From the NCBI GenBank assembly GCA_026874595.1, contig CM049310.1, positions 82,497,056-82,561,055 on the forward strand: 64,000 nucleotides of DNA. The letters run 5' to 3'. The stretch is from Sipunculus nudus. Taxonomy: Eukaryota > Annelida > Sipuncula > Golfingiida > Sipunculidae. The first letter of the stretch is position 1. Every line of letters starts with the position of its first letter. The translations under genes and the position numbers were made by a program. The notes beneath the pieces are model-generated. The model made no database searches. It was given only the letters and a program-made list of their open reading frames with translations, and had not been told where the DNA came from. Below, in pieces: positions 35,059-47,300 of the stretch.

Positions 35059-37074
35059 TTACTGATAGAACACTCATCAGTTTTTATAGAAGTGTATCAA
35101 CTTTAATATCTATCATCATTTTTCTCAGATTTCGTTTTTCACATCCAAACATTATGAGACATCGTATAAAAGAACGTATATTTAAACATTATATTAGTAT
35201 TATTTAGTATTATCTTCAAAGTTGGCACATATATAACCGATATAGATATAAGAAAAATACAACTAAACATCTGAGGACTTAACCACCTTGTATGGTTCTA
35301 AACTAATATAGCATTAATCAACATTGGTAGGGATAATCTCATTTGTTCGAATATTCAGCATAATCTCTTTCCTATGTTTACGTTTAATTTCTGATTACAT
35401 TCTGTTTTTTAAGACAGGTCACAAATTGTATTCATGAAACGTTTCGTATTGTGTATCTCATTAATACAACAATCTATCTCATTATTTAATTTATACAAAA
35501 ATATAACAAGAGTTTTGTCAACATAAATGAAGTTATAAGTAGCTTGTCGTTTTTAACTAATTACAAATTGTTAATAATTAAAATGCGAATGGTTAAAATA
35601 TGTTAAAAACATCGGAAGTCAAAAAATATATTTTTTTAATTTGCATCCTAGTAATACTGAACAACAACATGATAATAAGATAAATAATCACTCCTCAGAT
35701 TTTAATTGCAGCATAACTAAAACATTAGTTATTATATTTATTTACGGCCTATTAATGGCCAACATTAAAACATGTCGGATCATTTCCACGAGCAGTCCTG
35801 CATGAGGAAGTCTACTGATTGTTAATCACTCCTTTCAATATCCGGATGCATTTTAAAGCTATTAATTGGATTAATCAACTGATAATGAGATGAATATCAT
35901 TAAGCGGGAGTAACTGATAGACCAATGTATTTGACGCCAAGGAAACCATCAGGAAATCATTCACAGAGGATAATGTACGCAGCATCTTTAAGCGTGGCCA
36001 TTACTAGCAAATCATCCTGTCCATTGGACAGTTTAAAACCCATGTGTTGTTTACAGACTCTAAAGTAGTGACAATGCAACTAATCATTAATCACTTTCAT
36101 TGGGCAATTAATCCAAAAGTAGCCAAAACATGAAATATATGACCCTGTTTTTGTGGGTATTTTCGCAACATCCCCGAGGCCGTTTGGCTGCGGGCAGAAT
36201 TGCGAGTATTTTATGGAAATATTATGCATTCCTTTAGGAAAAACCCTCCCGCTGTTTTCTCTTTAAGCGGGGATATCTGCTTTCCGTTTACAGATTTTAA
36301 AACTAGTTTGGTAATGAGTTTACCTTAATTTTCAATCATGAATTTAGATACAGCCAAGCAATCACTGGAACGCCCCCCCCCCTCCCCGAGCATCGATGGG
36401 GGGTCGACTATTGAGCGTACGTCAAGATAAAAATAAATATCAGTGGGATAGGACTAATATAGTACCAAAGATTTTTAAAATCAACATATTGGAGATCTAG
36501 CTTACATAGAAATTTGCAGGAAAAAATATTGAAACGATGGTTTTTAACTTAGGGGGACCTAAGTAAGTCTGCCATCAAATATTGTTTTCTAAATATGGAT
36601 ATAGGAATAAACTCACCAACCCCCATAAAGCCTCCCCTTCCTACAGGGACAGGCTTTATTATCAGAGGTAGGAGACCATAGGCTGAAAGTAAGGCTTAAA
36701 CGATAAGGGAACACCAAAAGAATGGAACAAAAATACAGCGAACGAGCCGATTATTTTTAATTTGTTTCGTCAGTGGTAAAGACACAATGCGTGAAATTTT
36801 GCCTGCTTTCTATTTAGAAAATTCCTAAATGTGCTTCAACTCTTGACTATCTCGATGGATTCTCCGAAATACACCGTTGTCCGAATCACAGGTCACATCT
36901 TCAGGATATTTTCTGTCCCCGTGCACACAAACCTGACTAACGAGAACTGGCATGTTTAACATTTTGAGCTGGATGCACGATGAGATACCACGCTCTCATT
37001 GGCTTGATTTCAATTCTTGGCACTGTGCCAGCCCTGTTGGGTTTAACCCGGAGAATCTTGCTATAAAAAGCAGC
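35059..37074. other. Unique DNA containing a strong enhancer candidate
   Basis: 35,740-36,340 is described as a separate regulatory feature. 36,373-36,382 is a C10 run. The remainder is AT-rich, without recognised repeats or genes. Confidence 0.4.
35740..36340. promoter_or_regulatory. Candidate developmental enhancer (homeodomain/POU-rich)
   Basis: A 600-bp non-repetitive tract has dense TAAT-core sites: ATTAATTGGATTAAT (35,861-35,875), GATGAATATCATTAAG, CTAATCATTAATCAC (36,080-36,094), GGCAATTAATCC (36,103-36,114). It also has an octamer-like ATTATGCATT (36,221-36,230) and TGTTTAC (forkhead core, about 36,048). It has balanced composition and no coding frame. The syntax resembles animal conserved non-coding elements; the target gene is unknown. 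Confidence 0.35.
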
Positions 37075-37330
37075 GGGTTAGCGATCGGGTAGCGATTTTA
37101 GATTACCCTCGCCTCAGATTAAAGGGGGGGGGGGGGGGGCGGGATGGATAAGATTTCAGATTATCCATTCTTTTCTCGATTACCTCCTTGAAACCTTTCT
37201 TTATTTACTTAGGGTTCTTATAATTTCTTCCGTTTGGATTTCTCAAAGTAGGCTGAATACTGTGGGGTCTAACTAAAGGTTTATTTTCGTACAATTCGTG
37301 GATAACTGCTTCCGTGTAATTAAAAACCCA
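37075..37330 (+). repeat. Dispersed repeat R2, copy 2 (head)
   Basis: GGGTAGCGATTTTAGATTAC, CCTCGCCTCAGATTAAA, a G16 run (37,124-37,139), then TTTCAGATTATCC and a body (CTTATAATTTCTTCC, TCTCAAAGTAGGCTGAAT) that aligns with 58,055-58,105. The G-run replaces the CCCC/GGGG part of the motif. Confidence 0.45.
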
Positions 37331-37445
37331 CGATCATCTAGTTAATTATAGAAGGTTAATAAAGCCAGCATGTCACTGCTGTGCACTGAGTATCAAAATC
37401 GTTTGGACTTGCATCACCGTCCAGCTTAGCGATGGACTATTTATA

Positions 37446-37493
<48 letters not shown>

Positions 37494-37690
37494 TATTACC
37501 CTAAGAAGAACAACCCCCCAGCAAAGTCAGTAAACAGCACCAGCTACCATAAAGGAAAGGTTAATCCACCAGTTTATCCCCACCAGGTATAATGTGTGTA
37601 GCTCTTTGGAGAACTGTTTGGTGAATGTATTATTAACAATATTCATTGATTCCAGCTTTTAATCTCGCATCTTTCACAGTTTCAAGTTTA
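37331..37690. other. Unassigned DNA with (CT)n tract
   Basis: 37,450-37,489 is a perfect (CT)20 run, which can form a triplex and is a GAGA-type motif. The rest is unrecognised. Confidence 0.6.
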
Positions 37691-37881
37691 AAATTTTTTG
37701 GTTTGAGAATCAGCGAGGGGTAAATATGAATTGTTCAGGGGGAACCTTAAATTAGCTTCAGACTGCCCCCGGGGTTATCTATAAACAATTTTAGATTAAG
37801 GGGGTAAAAATTTAAGTCTTTACACCGGGCTACTGAAACCCACTCATATGGCAATTGCTGGAATCGAACCCTAGTAGCCAA
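37691..37881 (-). mobile_element. SINE-D copy 1, head truncated at the LINE
   Basis: Minus-strand order: AGGGTTCGATTCC (B-box, 37,860-37,872), AGCAATTGCC, GTGGGTTTCAGTAGCCCGG, ACTTAAATTTTTACCCCCT, TAATCTAAAATTG, CCCCCTGAACAATTC. It matches the complete copy at 42,680-42,885, but the A-box half is missing. Similarity stops where the T-run of the minus-strand LINE begins (37,882). Confidence 0.6.
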
Positions 37882-40800
37882 TTTTTTTTAGTCAAGTATT
37901 CATTGTTCAAAAACAAATACATCCATACATATATAAATACAAGAAAAACAAAGACAGAAAATATATAAACATATGACATACAAGACGACAAATATTAAAT
38001 GCAGGTCTTGTGTTTATACACATTCAGGTAATTTAAAGTTGTTCTCCCTAAAAACTGTCTATTTTAAAAAAAATCGAATGGTCTAGTTATGTTTTATATA
38101 CTCATATTAAACTCAATTTAGTAGTATGATAATCAATTATTTTGCTGATAAATGGTTTCCACAATATTTCGTGGTAACCGAGTTTATCTTTATACCTTGC
38201 AACTTTTTTCTCAGCGTAATAATAATTTTTAATAAAACTTTTACACTCTCTGAATTGATAATACTGTCCCTATGGACTTTGTGACATATATATTAATACT
38301 TTACAAAAAGTATAATTTATCTAATAATCTGTTTGAACTCATGTTCATATATATTATTTTGGAAGAAAATATTCTTGGTATACCCAGGTCAAAAAGCCAG
38401 TTATATACCTTTGTCCAAAGTTCTTTACTATGGATGCAGTCATAAAATATATATGTTAGAGTTTCTTTTTCCTCTTTACAGAAAGTACAAAGATCAGTAT
38501 CTGTTATGCCAGCTTAAATTAGGAAGGGGTTTAAAGCCAGGATCCTATGTAGGATTTTATACCGGAAATATCTTAATTTAGTAGAGATTGATGGAATTAT
38601 AAGCGTTATGGAATGCTTCATTTATATTGTCTTTTGTACATTCTGGAATATCTTTTTGCCACATTAAAATGGTATCTTCCGGCTGTGTATATTTCACTGC
38701 AATAAATACATTATATATAGTTTGTGGGTCTCTTTTGATGTAATAGTTTATCAACTTTATATACATACGGTTCTTCTTGACTGCACCTTTGTTTGATTTT
38801 TCTTCTCCATTTTTATGGTATAGCGTGCATGATACTATTATATTTCATTATGTCTATTTTGATACCAAATGTTTTCTGTAATTCATCTTTATTACAGAAA
38901 GTACAAGGCTTGTTTTCTTTCTTTGTTAAGTCCTGTTTATATCGAATGCCTGCATCAAACCATTTCTTATAAAATGCAACTTTGCCATTTATTTTAATAT
39001 GTGAATTATACCAGACAGATTGTTTCAAAAACTCATTATTTTTTTTTCAGGTATGCAAAAGTTAAACCCACACCACTCTAAAATTATTTCAAACCATAAT
39101 ATATTAATTTTTTTTAAAGAGAGAGACATCTTTTGCATCTTCAATTTATATATTGCAAGTAAATATATAACTAGCAATGTTTTTGAAACATGAGTTAACT
39201 AACTGCCTGAATTAACATTTTCTTTTAACAATCTCTTTATCCAAGTGATTTTTGTTGATTTTAGTTTGGACCAGATGTCTACCATATCTAATCCCCTATC
39301 ATCTTTTGGCGTTATTAATGTTGTTCTTTTTATTTTATCTACTTTAAAATACAATACAAAGTTACTAAACAAAACTTCTATCTCTTTTAGAAAAGATGAC
39401 GGTGGACTAGGCAAAAGTGAGAACAGATACTGCAATTGTGATATTAATTCTGATTTGTTCACAGTAATTCTCCCTAATGGTGTTAGCTTTCTTCTTTTCC
39501 ATATACTTAACAAATTCCTTATATTTCTAAGCACTAGTTCAAAACTGAGTTTATACAAGTTTTGTTGTCTATTATTTATCTTAATACCCAATATTGTTAC
39601 TGGTACTGTTGTCCACTGTAGACCCATATTTATAATATCATTTTTTCCCGTATTCATGGTTCCCATTGGCATCACTACAGTCTTTTCTAAGTTAATTTTG
39701 AGCCCGCTGACATGATAAAATCTATTAATTGGTCAATGGTTTCTTTTATAGAATCTCTGCCACCACTTATAAATAATGAAGTATCATCTGCATATTGTGA
39801 AATTGTATGTTTTACATTTCTCTATACCTTCAATTTTTATATTATTTCTTATTCGTGTAGACAATAGTTCTGCCCATATAATAAATAAATATAGTGACAA
39901 AGGACATCCCTGTCGTTCACCTCTAAAACTATTAAAACACTTTAATGACCAACCATTATTTAAAATACATGCTGTTATATCTGTATAAAAGACTTTTATC
40001 CTTTGACAAATAGAATGTCAAAAATTATAATATTTAAGAGCTTTCAGAATAAATGACCATTCTAATAAATCAAAAGCCCCCTCGAAATTTAAAAGCATTA
40101 AATTGGCTTTAATTTTATAATTACAACAATGGGGGATTAAATTATAAATCCTCGAGAGGCTTTCTCTAATGTATCTATTTTGTAGAAACCCCGTTTGGTC
40201 GGAATAGATTGTATTTGGCAAAACGTTTTGTCGTCTAATAGCTATACATTTTATGTATAACTTATAGTCAAAGTTCAAAAGTGAAATTGGTCTCCAATTT
40301 TTCAATAAAAGGTTGTCCTTGGATTTTTTTTAAACAATTTTATAACTCCTTGTCGTTGAGATATGTTAAGTCTGTCATTTAAAGATGAATATCTATATGA
40401 GGCCATTAAATCATATTTTATATCTTTCCAGAAAGATTTATAAAATTCTGCAGGCGAACCATCTGTGCCTGGTGTTTTGCCAATTTTAAATGATTTAAAC
40501 ATTCTTCAAGTTCCTTTTCTGTTAATTCTGTATCATAGTTTAATTTTTCATCTTTTGAGAGGGGTTTTGGATTATTTTCTTGGGAAGATTCATTCAAGTT
40601 TTCATCGGAAGGTTTTAAAATTTCTGATGAATATTATTTAGTATAAATGTTTCTATTTCTTTCAATATATCTTTCTCATCAGGTAAATACTAATATTTCG
40701 TTCGTTCAAGAGATTCTCCTTTTCTTAATTTTACAATGGTTTTTCGGTTATATAATCTTTTTTCCAATCCTAGAAAATATTTTGATGGCTTTTCTCCATC

Positions 40801-41790
40801 CATATACCAAGTAGTAGTTCTACATCTAAACATAGCGCCTGCATAGCCCCTGGATGATTGTCTCGATGTTTAGTTTTATTTCATGTATATCTTGTAAAAA
40901 AATTATAAATCAGAAGTCTTTCCATGATGTTCCTCTAACTGAGCAAGTCTAGATTCCATTTGATGCAGTGTAACTTTTCTCTCTTTGTTTTGCTTGAAAG
41001 CGAATGCAATTGTAGCCCCTCTAATCTTACATTTAATTGTGTCCCACAATAAAGCGGGGCTTGCATTATTATTATATTGTTTTGTTTCTTTGATTGTTTC
41101 TTTAACTAGTTCAATATAATCTGAATTTTCTAAGTATTTACAATTAAATTTCCAAAAGCCCGGTCCTCTTTTTTTTAAGTTTAAATCAATTTAAATCTCG
41201 ACCATTGAATGATCTGTTTAAAAACCTGGGAAAGTAAAGGATTTTTTAACCTTTCCGCTAAATCCTTTAGGTATGAGAAAAAAATCTTATATACAAAATA
41301 TCGGTGTAGGTCTCGTTCTACTCCAAATATACTTTTTTGTACCGGATGTTGTTCTCGCCATATATCTGCTAGATCAAGATAATTCAACCAAATATTAATT
41401 ATCGCTTGTGCTCTAATGTGTGTTGTTGGATTACCTCCTCTTTTATCTTGATTAATATTTATGTAGCACTAAATTAAAATCACCAGCTAATATTCTATGA
41501 TCATTTGGACTAGAATCAATGTGGTCCATTATTGTTTCAAAGAAATCTGAATTGACAACTCCTTTTGAATTATCAGTACCTTGTGAAAAAATATTGGACC
41601 ACCCCATTCTGCCTTCCATTTTTCTCCATTTTTTTATTGAGCTCTGTGTCCTGTAATAGAATTACTTTGGCTTTACTCATATATAGCCAATGGAAATTTT
41701 CTTTTCTGTTAATATTATCCCCAAGCCCCCGTACATTTAATGAAACTATCTCAGACATATATATCAAAAGAATCTAAGAGTATCAATTGA
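37882..41790 (-). mobile_element. L1/Tx1-like LINE (minus strand), decayed
   Basis: A roughly 3.9-kb element whose poly(A) tail reads as T8 at 37,882-37,889 on the plus strand. From high to low coordinates it has the endonuclease start, endonuclease middle, linker, reverse transcriptase, C-terminal domain, Cys cluster and 3' UTR (about 38,320-37,890). Protein order and motifs fit L1/Tx1-type ORF2. No ORF1 was seen, so the copy starts near the ORF2 start. Multiple stops, frameshifts and at least one internal deletion are present. Confidence 0.85.
38320..41767 (-). pseudogene. L1/Tx1-like ORF2 pseudogene (endonuclease-RT)
   Basis: On the minus strand: SLNVRGLGDN (41,750 region, start of the AP-type endonuclease), LLQDTEL, then after a deletion ILAGDFNLVL with GDFN at 41,484-41,473. 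Next come NYLDLADIWREQHP, GPGFWKFN, TTTWYMDGEKPSKYFLGLEK (about 40,830-40,770), TPGTDGSPAEFYKSFW (40,480 region), NWRPISLLNFDYK (40,305-40,265), DQTGFLQNRYI and an AFD-type LLEWSF block. An intact QYADDTSLF follows (YADD at 39,794-39,783), then GIKINNRQ, IWKRRKLTPLGRI, LRYFRYKILHRIL and DLCTFCKEEKETL. Catalytic RT residues survive, but the frame is broken many times and the endonuclease is incomplete. Confidence 0.85.
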
Positions 41791-42679
41791 ATAAATACCT
41801 GCATACACATAACATACAGAAAAAATGTGCATTTGTGCGTGTGTGTCAGGAAATAAATACAAGAAATGCTGCTCCTTGGCACTGAACATAATAACCTGCC
41901 GTATATCAGTGCTGAACGAGACTCCAGCTCCTACAGTATTTACATCACTTGTTCCTTTTCACTTATTAATACTTATTATACTTATGACAGAAAGGCTATA
42001 AAATAAATATAATTTTAGTTGGTTATATAAGTGAGACAATACTTAGTGCTGAATCAGAATACCTTTAACATTTAAGTAAAGTAAGTCTCGCCTTAATTTT
42101 GAGATGTACTATATGTGTGTTATGGCATGAAGAAGTTTTTTTATTATGTTTTATTATTTGTCAATCACGTATTATGTTACTACTTAATTTACCGATTTCT
42201 TGATGTGAAATGAGGTTAATAATTATATAATAACGTCTGTCTCACACGTAAAAATGTAAGATACACAAATTTATAAGAATTAACTAAGCAGAGAAACCGG
42301 TAGCTCTCTGTCTTCTTAAGTATATTATAATATACATAACGTTGTATTTTATCCGTTTCTTTTCATATAATATTTAACCTTGTTTTTGTTCTCTTCTTTA
42401 GTACAGAGATGCATTTCTGACCTCCTGGTATGTTAATATGATACATATTTTTAAATAATCATAAGACTCCCATAATTATCTCCAGGCTTTTCTTTCTTTG
42501 TTTTATACGATTAACCCAAAGTATGAAAAGCTGCCTGTGGAGCTTGATTTTCACGATAACTACTCTTTTATTCACGTGAAACAAGTCTTATGTGTAATAT
42601 TCGATGGTATACTAACCCAGAAATTTCTTTCCATGATAAAGATGGACGTTACTTTTAACAAACAATAAATGAATAAATA
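41791..42679. other. Unassigned AT-rich DNA
   Basis: No gene or repeat recognised. It could include LINE 5' UTR next to 41,790. Confidence 0.45.
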
Positions 42680-42906
42680 AAATAAAAAAATGAATAGTTC
42701 AGGGGGAACCTTAAATTAGTTTTAAATTTATCTATGAAAATTTTAGATTAAGGGGGTAACAATTTTAATTGGCGTAACCTGAAGTCGTTACACCGGGCTA
42801 CTGAAACCCACTTAAATGGCCATTCCCGGAATCGAACCCTAGTAGCCGATTTGAGTGTCAAATATGCTACCACTCGAACGTTCAGCCCCCCCCCCCCCCC
42901 CCCCCC
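42680..42906 (-). mobile_element. SINE-D copy 2 with C21 tract at the head
   Basis: Minus strand: G21 (plus-strand C21 at 42,886-42,906), GCTGAACGTTCGAGTGGTAG (A-box-like), CATATTTGACACTCAAATCG, AGGGTTCGATTCCGGG (B-box, 42,825-42,840), GTGGGTTTCAGTAGCCCGG, GGTTACGCCAATTAAAATTG, CCCCCTTAATCTAAAAT, and a GTTCCCCCTGAACTATTC end. A- and B-box spacing fits a tRNA-derived pol III promoter. Confidence 0.65.
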
Positions 42907-43010
42907 GAATGCCTATATATACCTGCTGCGTTTTCTTAAAACTCGGAAAGTCTTATTTGTGAGAACTGTTTTAGGTGGGATTATGAAGGTAAATTATTGG
43001 TGATGCAGGG

Positions 43011-43531
43011 ACCTGCACATTTATGGATGGAATGTTTTAGTGCGGATAGGACATATTATAAAAAAAAACTCACTTTTCTGCGGCCTCACTGAACTGGGTC
43101 AAATGTGTTCTTATCCCATTATTTTTGTTTCTCCGATTACTGATAAATCGAATCTATCCACGTTCTTTTTCTTGATGGAGCAGTAGATTACATCTTTGGC
43201 CATGATCGATTATATACGTTGTTACTGCATGTGATAAATGTAGATTTATATCAGTGACTGTTTACTATTCACCTGCACATATATAGATGGAATGTTTTAG
43301 TGCGGGTAGGACATATTATAAAAAAAAAACTCACTTTTCTGCGGCCTCACTGAACTGGGTCAAATGTGTTCTTATCCCATTATTTTTGTTTCTCCGATTA
43401 CTGAGAAATCGAATCTATCCACGTTCTTTTTCTTGATGGAGCAGTAGATTACATCTTTGGCCATGATCGATTATATACGTTATTACCGCATGTGATAAAT
43501 GCAGATTTAAATCAGTGACTGTTTACTATTC
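43011..43531 (+). repeat. Recent 260-bp tandem duplication (two units)
   Basis: Units 43,011-43,270 and 43,271-43,531 differ at eight positions plus one A in an A-run, about 97% identical. The unit contains CTGCGGCCTCACTGAACTGG and TGATGGAGCAGTAGATTACA. No coding frame spans both units. Confidence 0.95.
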
Positions 43532-44741
43532 ACTTCGTCACTTTAAATAAGATTTGAAAATACATTTATTCTTTAATTTACTTATTTGAGAAATCAAAAT
43601 AATTTGATAAAAGTTATACTTTCCTCATAAGAGAAATCAATATTTCAATATTATCAAATATATTTTACATAATTTTAATTTGAAAAGAAGAAAACTTCAT
43701 AAAACGTATTCATAATTATTTAAGTAATTAGATATTTTAAATATTTAAATGATTAAAGTAAAAACACCAACTGAAGTAAGATTTTAATATACCAATTGAG
43801 CTAACTAATGCCAAATATTCACTTTTTCTCAGATTAGAATACGATGTATTAATAAAAAGTTTTTCTTTTTTATTACATTTGCTTTTTATCTGTCTAGCAT
43901 GACGATAACCACTACCTGTAGATCTGATATTTGTAAGAATAGGTTCCTGAGAATTATATGCCGAATACATTTCATAAAAGCCTTTCATAGCAAGAATGAC
44001 GTTCCACTGCACGTAACTATGCATGTGGTGTGGAAGTAAGTTTTTAGTCCTGTCGTAGGGCAGTATGTCACATCAGTTCTCCAGTATGTTCGAATACTAC
44101 AATATGTTTATGGCGATGGTTGTACTACCACGTTTACGAAAGAAGGCCACAGACATTAATTCAGCGAGCCACTTTGGCGTCTATATCATTAAATTATAGT
44201 ATAAAGACGCTTTTGTATCTAAATGATATTTTAATTAGGCATATTCCAGGGATGTAGACCAGTTCATCTTATGGACTAGTACTACACTAGTAAGCGAACA
44301 CCGTTTTCTCGAATGAGGTCATATAAGTATAACCCAAACAGCCTTTTTGTATCATTACAATTGTCTTTGTTCATGTTGATTTGTATTATATCTAAATATG
44401 CGTCTCAATGGAAATGTATTATGTCAGCTAACACATTTAATGTCACCATTACCTTTGCATGTTCTCCACTCCGAATTACTTTGAGCATTAGCCGTTACGT
44501 ACTTTTTATATAGACTTTCCCCAGATTTGCATTAGTTGGGGAGTTTAGTTTCATGTATTTATGAACGCTCATGCAAGTTCGTCTGGGAAAGAACTAATAC
44601 AATGTTCATTTTCAAAAAAGAAAATTATATATAAATCCATCCTCCTTTTGACATATTCATTCACATAGTCAGTCTTTTTGTGGTTCTTGTACAGGAGACC
44701 GGGCTAATGTATAATTTACTTAATTACAGCAAACGTTTAAG
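43532..44741. other. Unassigned AT-rich DNA
   Basis: Nothing recognised. Short open frames at 43,737-44,024 and 44,313-44,513 have no domain features. Confidence 0.5.
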
Positions 44742-44982
44742 AGCGGCCTGGACAGTCAAGGGGTAAAACGCATCGGTTTTTACCGCTGGCGACCTAGGTT
44801 CGATCCCGTGGCTTTTAACTCGGGTTGTAGTGGCCGGTGGGTTTCCCCGGGTCCGACTGATTTCCTCCGCTCGCACAAATGTCCGAACACCAGCATATGA
44901 GCCATGGCGAGTGCCGCCATTAGTTATAATAACTATCCATGTAAATAAATAGGTTTATATATATAAAATTCATTCATTCATC
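44742..44982 (+). mobile_element. SINE-B (tRNA-derived)
   Basis: Head: GCGGCCTGGACAGTCAAGGG (A-box region 44,749-44,763) and GGTTCGATCCC (B-box, 44,797-44,807). A conserved-looking body follows: GGTGGGTTTCCCCGGGTCCG, GATTTCCTCCGCTCGC, then a TATA-rich part and an ATTCATTCATTCAT tail (44,968-44,981). The CCCCGGGT...TTTCCTCC body resembles the shared central domain of widespread invertebrate SINEs. No target duplication was identified. Confidence 0.75.
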
Positions 44983-46984
44983 GGATTGAGCTTTGGTAAT
45001 ATGGTTTGTATTACATAAACCCACACTTAAACTGACTATAGAAACAAAATATTCTACGGAGAAAGAGGGTGATATGTTCGAGACTGAATCGAAAAATACC
45101 AAGTTGCAGGAAGGATGCAAAAATGTAATGTCATGTCATTAAATGATACATACAAACGACATGAACAACACAAACTATATCCATTTTTTTAATACATTAA
45201 TGAATGAATATTTCCAGTTATAGAACGGGAAAGTATTCGTTTGACTAAGGAGGGAAGAGATACAATACTACATGTATATTCTACGCATACTCAATAAAAT
45301 ATTAATATAAGAATAAAGTATTTGAGGCGTGTCCATAGAATGTGTTTTCTAGTGTTGCTTAAAGGGTTTTGTGTCATATTAAAAAAAAAGAAACCAATAA
45401 ATGGTTATCCACCATGAGACTATTTTTCATCCAGAATATATGTCCTACAATATTTGAATGCTGCTCTGTAGCCGGGTTGTACTGAAGGATACCGAGACAT
45501 ACAATAAATAATTTGAATCAATAAAAGAATATTAACCTCGTCCACTATACGGGACGGCAGTCTGCGTGAGGGCTGATGGGAGGACTTGATATCATACGGT
45601 TATTTAGAATTTGTACGATACAATCTGCACCAGTCAGTATTCGGGCGCCATGGTTGAGATTATAGACTTTTAATTTTACCACGAGGTCGTTTTTTATGAC
45701 AATCAAGCGTACTCATAATGCTTTTATATGTATGTCATAGGTCATAGATAAAAAACATAAACGACTGTATAGGATTGTATTCTTGTCAGCCTAAATTCTC
45801 TGCAAGGACGATTCAAACAATACTTAACGGATATTTCTTATTGAAAACTCATTGTATTAAAACAAAGGACCATAAGATAAGCTCGACCTGTACAGCCCTA
45901 TAAGTATTTTATGAAGAAAATATAAAATATCAATGGAAAGGCGTAATACAATTTCTTGTTGAAAGCAAATATAACATTAATTTATTTCTGCTTTGGATTT
46001 TCCGATTTGAGTTCTGGTTTTCTATAAATATAACACTTTCAGTTTTAACATATTAATTCATTCAAATTCATATGTTTAAGATATACCATATGCAAGTGCA
46101 ATTTTATGTGCAGTTTAATGCAAATGCGATATAATTTATACAAATGCATTTGCGCGTTAGCTCTATTTTGCCACTTGATACTAAAATATGTGTTATGTAT
46201 AATGTATTATAATGAATAATAATCATTATAGAATGTCTAATTTAAAAACCACATTAAATCTTTTCCAGGGACAGAACTGTCAAACTGCATTTCTATTTTA
46301 AGCTCTGCATTTTAATACAACTGTAGAATTTCTCGCAGCTCTGAGTTTAAATTAGCCGTGAACTCATAGGCTGATAATCATGTACTTAATACGGAGACTC
46401 GAGATCCATTGTAAGAGGGCGGCAATGGCGCTATATTTACATTCAAATTCAAGTCAATGCCAAATTTAAAAAAAAAATATTCAAATAAGGGTCCATTAGG
46501 TTTTGAACCTAATATTGATAAGCAGGATATATATGTTATTTTGGAATTAGGGGACAGCATAGAAGTAGACAGAACATATAAGGTTTCAGTTAGGGTAGTA
46601 ATAATACGACAGTGGATGATATGCGTGGTTCATTGGCTTCCATCAAATAAACAGAGATTGTGTCTGGACGTATTTGGACGCCCCGGCGGTTTTGAGATGG
46701 CTTGTCAAGAATATTTCCGTAGCTTGAATTCGCGCGTGAAGACATTTCTACCGAGAGGCGAAGCTAGCCAAATGCTGTCATCCATGAGAGAGATAATACA
46801 ACGACAGACGCGTTTGAACCGTGTCCTTGAAATATTATATTATGATATTATATTTATGATTAAGGTAGACATATAGACAGACTGCAAACTGTTTATGGAT
46901 TCATAAATGAAATCATCCTTTTAACTGAAGTTTTCACTGAAGACGCACCAATTCCTGTTTGCTATGGTGGGGATCCCCGCGGTT
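44983..46984. other. Unassigned AT-rich DNA
   Basis: No recognised repeats. A 139-codon open frame at 46,457-46,876 is the longest host-like frame here. Its protein has a plausible hydrophilic C-terminal part (ending in a QRQTRLNRVLEIL helix), but I recognise no family and it lacks splice context. Confidence 0.4.
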
Positions 46985-47300
46985 ACTTATCTAAAGTGTC
47001 AAACTTCAAGTTATTTTTTTTTTTTTACATTGTTACAAGTCAAGGAAACACCTTTTATATACATTTCATATGCGCGTGCTTTAAAACTATTACTTACACC
47101 TTGAAGTCCTTACCATAAAACCAATTGTTTATGTAATGTGCCTTGAAACAATTTTTATCCGACACCAGAACGCACCTTATTGACCTCTTCACGACATTAA
47201 TATCAACGCCGCTGGGCATTGTGGGTATATGAATTTTTTACATACCGAGCAGAACTGTGTTCTTCAAGCCCGATTCTGCGCATTGTGAAATAAAGTGAGA
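46985..47300 (+). repeat. Dispersed repeat R5, copy 1
   Basis: Shares in order with 52,790-53,100: GTGTCAAACTTCAAGTTA, TTGTTACA, ACTTACACCTTGAAGTCC, TTTATGTAATGTGCCTTGAA, ACAATTTTTATC, TTGACC..TTCAC, GGGCATTGTGG and TCTGCGCATTGTG. No coding capacity. Confidence 0.6.

Noticed and set aside
36626-36656. Histone-type 3' stem-loop
   Set aside because: AAAGCCT...AGGCTTT pairs, but the loop is far too long and the conserved histone hairpin sequence is absent.
37691-42906. LTR retrotransposon with two long terminal repeats around 38-42 kb
   Set aside because: The flanking direct repeats carry a tRNA-like B-box and A-box (SINE-D), the enclosed protein is an L1/Tx1-type ORF2 on the minus strand, and one flank is truncated.
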